This document shows, piece after piece, positions 1 to 8,465 of a stretch of 64,000 nt of DNA. How positions within the stretch are numbered: the stretch's first letter is position 1; the number at the start of each line of letters is the position of its first letter. The translations under genes were made by a program, and so were the position numbers. Source of the DNA: Clostridiaceae bacterium M8S5 (GTDB lineage Bacteria > Bacillota > Clostridia > Tissierellales > MCWD3); the NCBI GenBank assembly GCA_029227815.1, contig CP118523.1, positions 1,488,001-1,552,000 on the forward strand. The letters are read 5' to 3'. The notes beneath the pieces are model-generated. The model worked only from the letters and a program-made list of their open reading frames with translations, did no database searches and was not told the DNA's origin.

Positions 1-1632
1 TATTCCGTATTTACATCATTGTCTATTTTCGGGATATTGTACATACTAATAAATCTTAAAGAGTTAAATAATCACATAATAACAAATAGCTTTCTAATAT
101 TAATGATTAGCGTTGTAGGAAAGTGTATTTTCAAATGGCTTATAAACATATATATGAGTGGAAATGGGTATAGTGTATTTTGTGAAAAGAGATTAGAGAT
201 TGGAGATAAATTAAAGAAAGCGCCAATGGGTTATTTTAACGAACAAAACCTTGGCAAGATAAATAATGCACTTACAACAACTATAGAAGAATTGGAAAAA
301 TTTTCTATGATGGCTGTGGAAAATATGATAGGAGGGATAATACAAGCTATATGTATTACGATTTTACTATTTTATTTTAGGTGGCAGATAGGACTTATAA
401 CATTATTAGGGATAATAATATCTTCATATATTTTAGTGCTTATCAAAAAAAAGACAATAAAGCTTGCACCTAGGAGAGCGAAGGCAAAAGAAACTATGAT
501 AACTAAGGTCATAGAACATATACAAGGCATAGCAGTCGTTAGATTGTTTGGGCAAGATGTAGACGATAGCATAGATGAAGTTCTAGAAGAAGATAAAAAT
601 GCACATATAGCAATAGAAAGAAGTGTTATGACCCTAGTTAGTTCATACAAAGGTGTATTAGAAGTGGCAAGTGGTTTTGTAATTATGATAACTGCATATA
701 TGTTATTTGTAGGCACAATAGATTTTGCTATAGGTATGATGTTCTTAGTTTCATCATTTATGGTTTATGGACAAATGGAAACTATGGGTAATGGAGCATT
801 TTTGCTTAGAATAATAGATACTGCTTTAAATAGTATAGAGGAGGTAACTAATATACCAATAATAAAGAGTAATGACGAAGCTGTATCAGATAACTATGAA
901 ATAGAAGTAAAGAATATACGCTTTGCATACGAGAGTAGAGAAGTAATCAAGAATGTAAGCTTTAAAATACCTCAAAATTCAAAGACTGCTATAGTTGGGT
1001 ACTCAGGGTGTGGTAAGACAACACTATGCAATCTGTTAGCTAGATTTTGGGATGTACAGTCTGGCGAAATACTATTTGGTGGGAAGAATATAAAGGAGTA
1101 TTCAAATGACAGGTTACTTTCAAATATGAGTATGGTATTTCAAAATGTCTATCTTTTTAATGACACAATTGAAAATAATATCAAATTTGGAAAGCCAGAT
1201 GCTACTAGAGAAGAAGTTGAGTTGGCAGCTAAAAAAGCATGCTGTCTTGAGTTTATTAACAAGCTACCAGAAGGATTTGATACAGTTATAGGCGAAGGAG
1301 GTTCGACGCTTTCAGGTGGTGAAAAGCAAAGAATTTCAATAGCTAGAGCTATATTAAAAGATGCAAAGATAGTCATATTAGATGAGGCAACATCTAGTGT
1401 AGACCCAGAAAATGAAAATCAGCTTTTAAAAGCGATAGAAGAATTAACTTATGAAAAAACACTTATAACTATAGCACATAGAATGTCTACAGTGAAAAAT
1501 GCTGATCAAATAATAGTATTAAATAATGGACAAATAGTCCAAAGAGGTAGACATAGTGAACTTGTAAAAGAAGAGGGGATATATAAAAGGTTTGTTGAAA
1601 TAAGAGAAAAATCTGCTTGTTGGCAGATATAA
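1..1632 (+). CDS. ABC exporter half-transporter (membrane + ATPase), 5' partial
   Basis: The frame is open from base 1, so the true start lies upstream; roughly 40-50 N-terminal residues are missing against the usual ~580 aa. The first half is hydrophobic (several membrane helices of a type I exporter domain). The second half is a nucleotide-binding domain with Walker A GYSGCGKTT (about base 1000), signature LSGGEKQR (about 1312) and Walker B VILDEATSSVD. It sits 21 bp upstream of an ECF S-component gene and runs with the ECF module. Exporter-fold ABC pairs next to Trep_Strep/ECF genes are known in Clostridia, and some exporter-fold proteins import metallophores (YbtPQ/IrtAB type). A partner half-transporter probably lies just upstream. 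The substrate cannot be read from the sequence. Confidence 0.9.
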   Translation, partial: YSVFTSLSIFGILYILINLKELNNHIITNSFLILMISVVGKCIFKWLINIYMSGNGYSVFCEKRLEIGDKLKKAPMGYFNEQNLGKINNALTTTIEELEKFSMMAVENMIGGIIQAICITILLFYFRWQIGLITLLGIIISSYILVLIKKKTIKLAPRRAKAKETMITKVIEHIQGIAVVRLFGQDVDDSIDEVLEEDKNAHIAIERSVMTLVSSYKGVLEVASGFVIMITAYMLFVGTIDFAIGMMFLVSSFMVYGQMETMGNGAFLLRIIDTALNSIEEVTNIPIIKSNDEAVSDNYEIEVKNIRFAYESREVIKNVSFKIPQNSKTAIVGYSGCGKTTLCNLLARFWDVQSGEILFGGKNIKEYSNDRLLSNMSMVFQNVYLFNDTIENNIKFGKPDATREEVELAAKKACCLEFINKLPEGFDTVIGEGGSTLSGGEKQRISIARAILKDAKIVILDEATSSVDPENENQLLKAIEELTYEKTLITIAHRMSTVKNADQIIVLNNGQIVQRGRHSELVKEEGIYKRFVEIREKSACWQI

Positions 1633-1653
1633 AATATAAAGGGGTGTAATTTA

Positions 1654-2238
1654 ATGAAAAATAACAAATTAAATTCAAAGGACTTAATAAACATAGGTAT
1701 TTATACAGCGATATATTTAGCGATTTTCTTTGTGGTTGGAATGATGGCAGCTGTACCTATTTTGTACCCAGTATCATTATTTGTAATACCAATTTTAACA
1801 GGTATACCATTCATGTTGTTCTTAACTAAAGTAAAGAAAAGAGGAATGGTTTTAATTATGGGACTAATTTTAGGGTTGTTCTGGTTTAGTATAGGATATA
1901 CTTGGACTCCAATAGCATCATATTTATTAAGTGGCTTATTAGCAGAATTAATACTTAGGGTTGGAAACTATGAGAAATTCTCTAGTATGTTATTAGGGTT
2001 TGCAACTTTTAGCTTGGGAGCAATTGGTTGTACACTTCCGATGTGGATAATGGCAGATACTTATATGGAGCATATCAGAGAAGGAATGGGAGACCAGTAC
2101 GTTGAGCAGTTAGGAATATATATGCCGGCATGGATGGGTGTTGCAGGTTTAGGAATAATATTTGTAGGGGCTTTGATTGGTGGTGTATTAGGAAAGAAGA
2201 TGCTTAAAAAACATTTTAGAAGAGCAGGGATTGCATAA
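1654..2238 (+). CDS. ECF transporter S component, MptD/Trep_Strep family
   Basis: 194 aa integral membrane protein with five to six hydrophobic helices, a short basic N-terminus and a basic C-terminal tail (KKMLKKHFRR). It resembles the Trep_Strep/MptD family of putative ECF substrate-binding subunits. A strong ribosome binding site (AAAGGGGTG) precedes the ATG. Its stop codon overlaps the ATG of the EcfT gene by one base, so the two are translationally coupled. The S component would give the substrate specificity of the EcfA/EcfT module downstream; the ligand is unknown. Confidence 0.8.
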   Translation: MKNNKLNSKDLINIGIYTAIYLAIFFVVGMMAAVPILYPVSLFVIPILTGIPFMLFLTKVKKRGMVLIMGLILGLFWFSIGYTWTPIASYLLSGLLAELILRVGNYEKFSSMLLGFATFSLGAIGCTLPMWIMADTYMEHIREGMGDQYVEQLGIYMPAWMGVAGLGIIFVGALIGGVLGKKMLKKHFRRAGIA

Positions 2239-2957
2239 TGAGAAACTACAACTATGAAGTACAGTCTAATACTAAAGTAAAATTAGACCCAAGAACTAAA
2301 TTACTATTGATGGTTCTTATAACAACAACAATGTTCATGTATAACAATGTCAAATTAATACTAGGAATAGCACTCATACCTTTTGTATTACTTATGTTTA
2401 ATAAGCAATATAAATTAGCAATATCATATATTTTGATATTTATATTATCTATATGGGCTAAGGTATCACACGACGCTATCCATATAAACCAAGTATTCAA
2501 TGGAATACTAGTGTTATTAGTAGGTCTTGTAATGAGACTATTTCCTGGACTTATGATGGGAGCATATGTTATTTCAAGCACAAAAGTTAGCGAATTCATA
2601 GCAGCTATGGAGAAAATGCACTTAAGTCAAAATATAATAATACCATTAGCTGTAATGTTTAGATTTTTACCTACAGTAAGAGAAGAATCAAGATCAATAA
2701 AGTTGGCAATGAGGATGAGAGGAATCCAATTTGGGTCAAAGAAATTTTTTCGCAATCCAGCTACTTTATTAGAATATAGGATGGTACCATTACTTACTTC
2801 AATAGTTAAGATTGGAGATGAGCTTTCTGCAGCAGCACTAACAAGAGGGCTGGGTAGTCCTATAAAAAGAACTAATGTGGTAAAAGTAGGATTTGGAGTA
2901 TACGATGTGTTATTTTTAAGCATAGCTTTAATTTTATTTATGGTCTTGTTTCTATAG
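2238..2957 (+). CDS. ecfT: ECF transporter transmembrane component EcfT
   Basis: 239 aa, about five membrane helices, with the two cytoplasmic arginine motifs that couple EcfT to the ATPases (RMRG near residue 160 and TRG near residue 205, the family's A/x-R-G signatures). It starts in the TAATG overlap with the S-component gene and ends 14 bp before the ATPase gene. It is the energy-coupling membrane scaffold of the importer. Confidence 0.85.
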   Translation: MRNYNYEVQSNTKVKLDPRTKLLLMVLITTTMFMYNNVKLILGIALIPFVLLMFNKQYKLAISYILIFILSIWAKVSHDAIHINQVFNGILVLLVGLVMRLFPGLMMGAYVISSTKVSEFIAAMEKMHLSQNIIIPLAVMFRFLPTVREESRSIKLAMRMRGIQFGSKKFFRNPATLLEYRMVPLLTSIVKIGDELSAAALTRGLGSPIKRTNVVKVGFGVYDVLFLSIALILFMVLFL

Positions 2958-2971
2958 AGGTGGTGTAATAA

Positions 2972-4399
2972 ATGATAGAATTAAACAATGTTTCCTTTAC
3001 ATATGATAATGAGGAAAATGAAGTAATCAGAAATGGCATAAAAAATATTAACCTAAAAGTAAAAAAAGGAGAACTTGTACTAATATGTGGAGAGTCAGGA
3101 TGTGGAAAAACAACAATTACTAGATTAATCAATGGATTAATACCAAATTTTTATGAAGGGAATTTACAAGGGGAGGTATTGATTGACAATATTAAAATAG
3201 CAAATCAGCCTTTATACGAAACAGCTAAAAAAGTAGGTTCAGTTTTTCAAAACCCTAGATCTCAGTTTTTCAATGTTGATACTACTAGCGAAATAGTATT
3301 TGGTTGTGAAAACATGGGGCTACCTATGGATACAATACTTAGTAGATTAGACAATATAAATAATAGTTTAAAGATGAACAAATTATTAGATAGAAGTTTG
3401 TTTGCACTTTCAGGAGGAGAAAAGCAGAAGATAGCATGTGCATCAGTTGCTGCAATGAGTCCTGAAATATTTGTACTAGATGAACCATCTTCTAACCTTG
3501 ATATATTATCAATATATGATTTAAAGGAAGTCATCAAGGTATGGAGAAAAGAGGGTAAAACAATAGTAGTTGCGGAACATAGATTACATTATCTTATAGA
3601 TATAGTAGACAGAGTTATATATATGAAAAGCGGGAAGATTATAATGGATATATCAAGAACAGATTTTACTAGTATGTCTAGTGATAGGATTTCACAGCTT
3701 GGTCTACGATCTTTGGATACAATTGAATTTGATAAATTAAAGTATATTAAAAAGGAAGAAAACATAGAAGATAAAATAAAGTTCAAAAATTTTAAAGTTG
3801 CATACGATAAAAAACAAGTGCTTAATATAACAAATCTAGAACTACCTAGAAACGAAATAATAGGCATAATAGGTAAAAATGGAGCAGGAAAAACTACTTT
3901 CTCAAAGTGTTTATGTGGTTTATTAAAATCGCTTAGAGCTAAGTTATCTATAAATGACAAGGAATACAGTACAAAACAGAGACAAAAAATTTGTTATATG
4001 GTTATGCAAGACGTAAATCATCAACTTTTTACAGAAAGAGTATTAGATGAGATTTTACTTAGCATGGAAGGTGTAGATGAGCAAAAAGATATAATAAGAG
4101 CAGAAAAGATACTAAAAAGTTTAAATTTACTAGACAAAAAAGAGTTACATCCTATGTCGCTATCAGGAGGAGAAAAACAAAGAGTAGCAATAGGAAGTGC
4201 TATAGCTTCAAGCAAAGAAATAATACTTTTTGATGAACCGACGAGTGGTCTAGACTACAGACACATGGTCGAAGTTTCAGAAAATATAAAGCTTCTTAAA
4301 AAACTAGGAAAAAGCATATTTGTGGTAACTCATGATGCAGAGTTGATTAAAAGATGTTGTACTCATATTGTTAACATTGATGAAGGACAAGTGGTTTGA
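2972..4399 (+). CDS. ECF transporter duplicated ATP-binding protein (EcfA-EcfA' fusion)
   Basis: 475 aa made of two complete ATPase domains. Domain 1 has Walker A GESGCGKTT (about residue 40), signature LSGGEKQK and Walker B FVLDEPSSNLD. Domain 2 has Walker A GKNGAGKTT (about residue 305), signature LSGGEKQR and Walker B ILFDEPTSGLD. Both sites look competent. Fusion of EcfA and EcfA' is common beside MptD/Trep_Strep S components. A good GAGGTGGTG ribosome binding site lies upstream, and a terminator follows the stop. Confidence 0.9.
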   Translation: MIELNNVSFTYDNEENEVIRNGIKNINLKVKKGELVLICGESGCGKTTITRLINGLIPNFYEGNLQGEVLIDNIKIANQPLYETAKKVGSVFQNPRSQFFNVDTTSEIVFGCENMGLPMDTILSRLDNINNSLKMNKLLDRSLFALSGGEKQKIACASVAAMSPEIFVLDEPSSNLDILSIYDLKEVIKVWRKEGKTIVVAEHRLHYLIDIVDRVIYMKSGKIIMDISRTDFTSMSSDRISQLGLRSLDTIEFDKLKYIKKEENIEDKIKFKNFKVAYDKKQVLNITNLELPRNEIIGIIGKNGAGKTTFSKCLCGLLKSLRAKLSINDKEYSTKQRQKICYMVMQDVNHQLFTERVLDEILLSMEGVDEQKDIIRAEKILKSLNLLDKKELHPMSLSGGEKQRVAIGSAIASSKEIILFDEPTSGLDYRHMVEVSENIKLLKKLGKSIFVVTHDAELIKRCCTHIVNIDEGQVV

Positions 4400-4436
4400 T
4401 ATAGCCAAAATTTATTTAAAGTTAATGCGATTAATT

Positions 4437-4482
4437 AATCGGTGTAACTGCATTTCTGAGAGTTACACCGATTATAATTTTT
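4437..4482 (+). terminator. intrinsic terminator of the ECF operon
   Basis: Perfect 13-bp stem (arms 4437-4449 and 4461-4473, core CGGTGTAACT/AGTTACACCG) with an 11-nt loop and a T-rich tail ATAATTTTT. Confidence 0.85.
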
Positions 4483-4528
4483 AAGCAATATTGAAATCTA
4501 AATGTCTATTAATAGTTTAAGTACAAAA

Positions 4529-4858
4529 TTAACTTAATGGAATTAAAAATGCTTCATGTACCCAGCCAGCTCCAAGTGAAAGACTAAATACTTTTATGTA
4601 AGGACCATTTTTTTCATCCCAATTATATACAATCTCCCCACCGATTAAAACACCTATCCTGCTACAACCAGCTTCCCATATAGGCTTACTCCATAAAATT
4701 GCATTACTTCCACAAATTAAGTACGTATCAGTAGTACGAGTAACTACTTGTTGCAAATTATTATTCTCATTCATAATATCAATAGCAAAAGCCCCTGTAT
4801 TAAAAGATGCTAGAATTACAACTACTAATAAAAAACTCATTAATTTTTTATTATTCAT
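4529..4858 (-). CDS. small secreted protein, SH3-like
   Basis: 109 aa. A typical signal peptide (KK, then LMSFLLVVVILASF, probable cleavage after AFA near residue 25) is followed by a ~80-residue mature domain rich in Trp, Gly and hydrophobic strands. WSKPIWEAGCSRIGVLIGG and a final WVHEAFL segment are reminiscent of a bacterial SH3 fold. Two cysteines in the mature part could form a disulfide. The start is supported by AAAGGAGGTAAAT before the ATG on the minus strand. Monocistronic; function unknown. Confidence 0.7.
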   Translation of the reverse strand: MNNKKLMSFLLVVVILASFNTGAFAIDIMNENNNLQQVVTRTTDTYLICGSNAILWSKPIWEAGCSRIGVLIGGEIVYNWDEKNGPYIKVFSLSLGAGWVHEAFLIPLS

Positions 4859-5191
4859 AATTTACCTCCTTTTGTATAAGTATACATCTTTACAACAGTT
4901 ATCTAAATAAATATTAAATTGCAAACAGCACTATAAGCATAACATAATTGGAGCAAAATGTAAATGCAAGACATTGTTCTCGACGGAGTTAATTTACTAT
5001 TGGAAATTTAAGACAGAAAAAACATTCGGTAATAATATAAAATTGTCTTGTTTTATTAAAAATTAACAAGATTAAGGTTAATAAACACGCTACCTAAAAA
5101 GTTTATCAGATAGCGTGATTAGTGTTGATAAATTAAGAATAAGCTTAACCTATTTATTTGTATTACTTTACCTTGGATAAATGTGAACTTA
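4859..5191. other. intergenic region with a terminator, no gene seen
   Basis: 333 bp between two minus-strand genes. It holds the ribosome binding site and presumed promoter of the small secreted protein, and the terminator of the multicopper oxidase gene. No ORF with a ribosome binding site was found. Confidence 0.6.
5086..5117 (-). terminator. probable terminator of the multicopper oxidase gene
   Basis: Hairpin with arms CACGCTACCT (5086-5095) and AGATAGCGTG (5108-5117), one G:T pair, followed on the minus strand by TTTATTAACC. It lies 75 bp past the stop of the oxidase gene. Confidence 0.55.
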
Positions 5192-6664
5192 TCATTTCTT
5201 TTTAACAGGTAAAATAGCACTATTACATGGGTAATTAGGAGGGAGTATTTTATTTGGTGGATCTACCTGGTATAATGCTATTTGACCACCAGGATAATTT
5301 CCGTAATTTGTGTTTTGATAATCACTATGATTGTGCATAGGATAGAATTGAGGGAAATAATTATCATTTGGATCACCAAGAGGTTGATTGCAAATATCTA
5401 TACTAGTTATTGTTTTAGGATTTGGACAATTAACAGGTTCTGTAGGGACATTTGCAATGCTTGATGGATTTACTCGCTTTATAAACTTCATTTGACTACA
5501 TTGAGAAGTGATTCCATCTTGTCCATTAACAATGTAATTTCTATACTGAGCACGTTGATCACTTGTAGGAACAATAATATCCTTTGTCTGACCTGGTGCT
5601 ACGTTAATCGTAAATCCTTTTTGAGCCAAATTCAAACTAAAATCATTATTTTGAGATGCAATTTTAAGAAAAGGACTCAGCTGTGCATCTTCTCCAGCTA
5701 TAAAATAGTGGAAACCATGTATATGAAAAGGATTTGGTTGATAAGCAAGGTTACTCATTCTTAGTAAAAAACTCTGACCTGCTGATACATGGACATAAGC
5801 GTTATAACTTACATCGCTTCCGGGCTCTTTAGGGTATGGTAATAAAGTATCAGGATATGCACGACCATTTATAAGCCAATAATCAGGCTTATAGTCTACT
5901 GAATTATATGGATAACCATATAAATGACTTTGATGCCACTCGTAATCAATATCTGAAAAGAAATAAACATATTCTTTGTCAAAAAAAGTATGAATATCAT
6001 TGTAAGCAAAATTTCTGTTTGTTGCTGTTTTTGGTATTTGAGGCTGCAATTGGTTATTAAAATACCATTGTCTCGTATCAGGATCTTGCTCGATGCCAGC
6101 ATCTTTTAAACTCTCTACAGATGGATAAACAAACAAAGATCCATACATACCCATCTGAATATGGTCGTCTGCACGTACATGACAATGATACATGTAAGTA
6201 CCGGGATTTGGTGAATCAAACAAATATGTTGTCGATGGAGGTCTTGAAAAATTCCCACTACTATCAGGTTCCCATACAGGAACATTAAGGCTAGTTTCTG
6301 GAAAACCATCTACCGTAGTTGCTACTTGCGCACCATGTATATGAATAGTATGGTTCTGTCTATTAGCTATTTGACTAAACCCAACATTAATTAATGTTAT
6401 ATATAGTTTATCTCCAGCCTCAGCATATACAATTGGAGATGGTATTTTAGCTGTACCTCTTGTAGCTAATATAGCTGGCCAATTTGCAGGATTTCTATAG
6501 TCTAGATATGCATTTTCAGGCACAATTTTTCCATCAACTTCTAGAAGTCCACCAACAAATCCCCAAACGTATACTTCACGTCTTAAAGTATCACAAACTA
6601 CTGTTTGAGTTGCTATTTCTTGAAATCCATCTGTACTTATTAAAACATAATGTCTTACTGCCAT
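5192..6664 (-). CDS. multicopper oxidase with the type-1 copper motif in the N-terminal cupredoxin domain
   Basis: 490 aa, no signal peptide. Copper motifs in order: HTIHIHG (H105, H108, H110), then YHCHV...H...M (H160, C161, H162, H168, M173), then NPFHIHGFH (about residue 320) and finally MHNHSD (about residue 443), where a classic three-domain oxidase would have HCHxxxH. The only cysteine-containing type-1 motif is therefore in domain 1, as in nitrite reductase-like and some two-domain oxidases, while the C-terminal motif keeps HxH without Cys. Family knowledge: these enzymes oxidise phenols or metal ions (for example Mn(II), Cu(I)) with oxygen. A Gram-positive homologue without a signal peptide suggests a spore-coat protein (CotA/MnxG-like); that is inference. 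Monocistronic, with GGAGG before the ATG. Confidence 0.85.
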   Translation of the reverse strand: MAVRHYVLISTDGFQEIATQTVVCDTLRREVYVWGFVGGLLEVDGKIVPENAYLDYRNPANWPAILATRGTAKIPSPIVYAEAGDKLYITLINVGFSQIANRQNHTIHIHGAQVATTVDGFPETSLNVPVWEPDSSGNFSRPPSTTYLFDSPNPGTYMYHCHVRADDHIQMGMYGSLFVYPSVESLKDAGIEQDPDTRQWYFNNQLQPQIPKTATNRNFAYNDIHTFFDKEYVYFFSDIDYEWHQSHLYGYPYNSVDYKPDYWLINGRAYPDTLLPYPKEPGSDVSYNAYVHVSAGQSFLLRMSNLAYQPNPFHIHGFHYFIAGEDAQLSPFLKIASQNNDFSLNLAQKGFTINVAPGQTKDIIVPTSDQRAQYRNYIVNGQDGITSQCSQMKFIKRVNPSSIANVPTEPVNCPNPKTITSIDICNQPLGDPNDNYFPQFYPMHNHSDYQNTNYGNYPGGQIALYQVDPPNKILPPNYPCNSAILPVKKK

Positions 6665-7087
6665 TTTAATATCCTCCTTTACTTTTTAGTTAGAACTTAT
6701 AAAACTCTATAACCATTTTAAAATACTGCCTTGAAAGTACATTATGTAATTATACTTATTTTATTCATTTTGAAAAATTCTGTGAAATATATTTATATTC
6801 ATATATTTATAGGTAATGTTGATATTCTCATTGTGTAAATAACTATAAATATCATTCATACACAATATTTATTTTAAAAAGGTGACAAAAAATAATTTCG
6901 TCAAACGCAACCTATATATGAAAATATTACATAGTTGCATTTATTTACTTTGACAATCAAACTATTCTACACCTATTATTCTAAATTTAAGGGTAGATTA
7001 TTTCTGCTTGCACTATGGATTAAGGGGGTGTTTTATAGAAAATTAAGCAGAATTGATTTAGAAATTATTAAACAGGAGATGATATTA
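6665..7087. other. divergent promoter region and 5' leader
   Basis: 423 bp between the oxidase (minus) and the DNRLRE protein (plus). It contains a plus-strand promoter at 6950-6979 and a leader of about 100 nt with a long-range stem: TTCTGCTT at 7002-7009 pairs with AAGCAGAA at 7045-7052. On the minus strand a CATAATGTA box lies upstream of the oxidase. The longer reading frame that runs through the leader into the DNRLRE gene was not used because its start has no ribosome binding site. Confidence 0.5.
6950..6979 (+). promoter_or_regulatory. sigma-A-type promoter for the DNRLRE gene
   Basis: TTGACA (6950-6955), 18-bp spacer, TATTAT (6974-6979). Confidence 0.6.
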
Positions 7088-8311
7088 ATGAAATTGAATT
7101 TTAGAAAAACAAGTATTATATTGATACTAGCATTCATAAGTGCTATAATACCTACTTTCGCTAGAGCGAGTGAAACAGTGATTGAAAAAACAATATACCC
7201 TTCGCATGATGCCTATGTATGCTTTGGTGCAAGTCGTAATACTAATCATGAATATAATGACACAGTAAGACAACGTCTTGAGTTTTTTCAACATAAGCCA
7301 GATGGGGCTGTATTTTTAAAGTTCCCTATGGGTGATTTAGCAGATGATTTTTCAAATTCAAAAAAGGCTATAAAGTCTGCACATTTAGAGTTTGAAATCG
7401 AGCAAAAAAGTTCAAAAGCAGCCTCTGATATAATAGTTCAGGATATGAGAGACAACTGGGATTGGAATGAAAGTACAATGACAGGAAAGATAGCTTGCAA
7501 ATATAAAGACAGAAGAAAAATTGCTACTTATCCTGCTGTTTTTAATGGGAAATATAGCATTAACATAACTGAAGGAGTAAAATCTTATTTAAATAATCCT
7601 GTAAACAACAACAATATGACGTTGAGACTGCATAGTGTAAAAAATAATGTAAACAATTTAGAAGATTGGTTTTACATGCACTCTAGACATACTTCAAAAT
7701 CACCAAAGTTGGTCATAAAATATGTTGAAAGACCAATAAAAACAATGACGATATCAGCAGAAGACACTCATTATGTTGCATGGGGTAAAGACATAAAGAA
7801 GCATTTTTCTTCGCCATCATCTGCTCCTGCAATTAAAAACTCAAACCTTGGAAGTACTTACTCTAGAACGGCATTTACAAAATTCGATTTATCTACATTA
7901 GAGGATAAGAGAGTGATGTCTGCTAAATTTGAATATAATCTTAGAGCATATGGAGGAGTTCAGACTGCACCAACCTTGACTTTTTGTGAAGATATCGATG
8001 CTATAGATTGGTGCCAAGATACACTAACTGGAAATATAGCTAAACGTTGGGATAATCATAAATATTTGTTTAAAAACAGAGTACACAGCAAAAGTCATCT
8101 TGCTGGAGGTCCTATTCGTCTGAATGACTACGACGGTGCGTTTCAATTTGGTATTACTGATTTAGTTAGAGAATTTTTCCAGAGAGATGACGCTGATAAT
8201 AAAATGACCATCAGAATGAACTCAAGCAAGAAAGGAAAATCTTATTATTTGAGAAATAACTCTACAAATCATCCGAAAATTATAGTTGAATATGTAGACT
8301 TATCATTTTAG
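7088..8311 (+). CDS. secreted protein with two DNRLRE/CBM96-type domains
   Basis: 407 aa from the chosen ATG; AGGAG at 7074-7078 gives 9-nt spacing, and the next in-frame ATG upstream abuts that site. A signal peptide (IILILAFISAIIP, cleavage after ARA) is followed by two similar beta-rich domains, about residues 30-215 and 220-405. Each starts with a YPSHDAYV or AEDTHYVAW segment, has FxKF (FLKFPM, FTKFDL), a W-N/D-ES or DWCQDTLTGN segment and ends with a conserved K/R-I-x-V-E-Y strand. This is the DNRLRE (CBM96) pattern, a carbohydrate-binding or adhesive module. The same module ends the next gene, so the two proteins probably act on the same surface. Confidence 0.75.
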   Translation: MKLNFRKTSIILILAFISAIIPTFARASETVIEKTIYPSHDAYVCFGASRNTNHEYNDTVRQRLEFFQHKPDGAVFLKFPMGDLADDFSNSKKAIKSAHLEFEIEQKSSKAASDIIVQDMRDNWDWNESTMTGKIACKYKDRRKIATYPAVFNGKYSINITEGVKSYLNNPVNNNNMTLRLHSVKNNVNNLEDWFYMHSRHTSKSPKLVIKYVERPIKTMTISAEDTHYVAWGKDIKKHFSSPSSAPAIKNSNLGSTYSRTAFTKFDLSTLEDKRVMSAKFEYNLRAYGGVQTAPTLTFCEDIDAIDWCQDTLTGNIAKRWDNHKYLFKNRVHSKSHLAGGPIRLNDYDGAFQFGITDLVREFFQRDDADNKMTIRMNSSKKGKSYYLRNNSTNHPKIIVEYVDLSF

Positions 8312-8465
8312 AATAGCAATATGAGTTAATTTAAGGCATTATAGCAATAGGGCTGTAGTATTAGAAATTTGGATTAATAGAACATAGCTCTTTTGCTTAA
8401 TTAGTTATTATTAGATTGAGACAATTAAAAAGTGTTAGACATTTTAAAGAAAGGACATAAAGAAC

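Noticed and set aside
6935..7087. N-terminal extension of the DNRLRE protein
   Set aside because: The upstream ATG is inside the promoter and has no ribosome binding site; the internal ATG gives a clean signal peptide.
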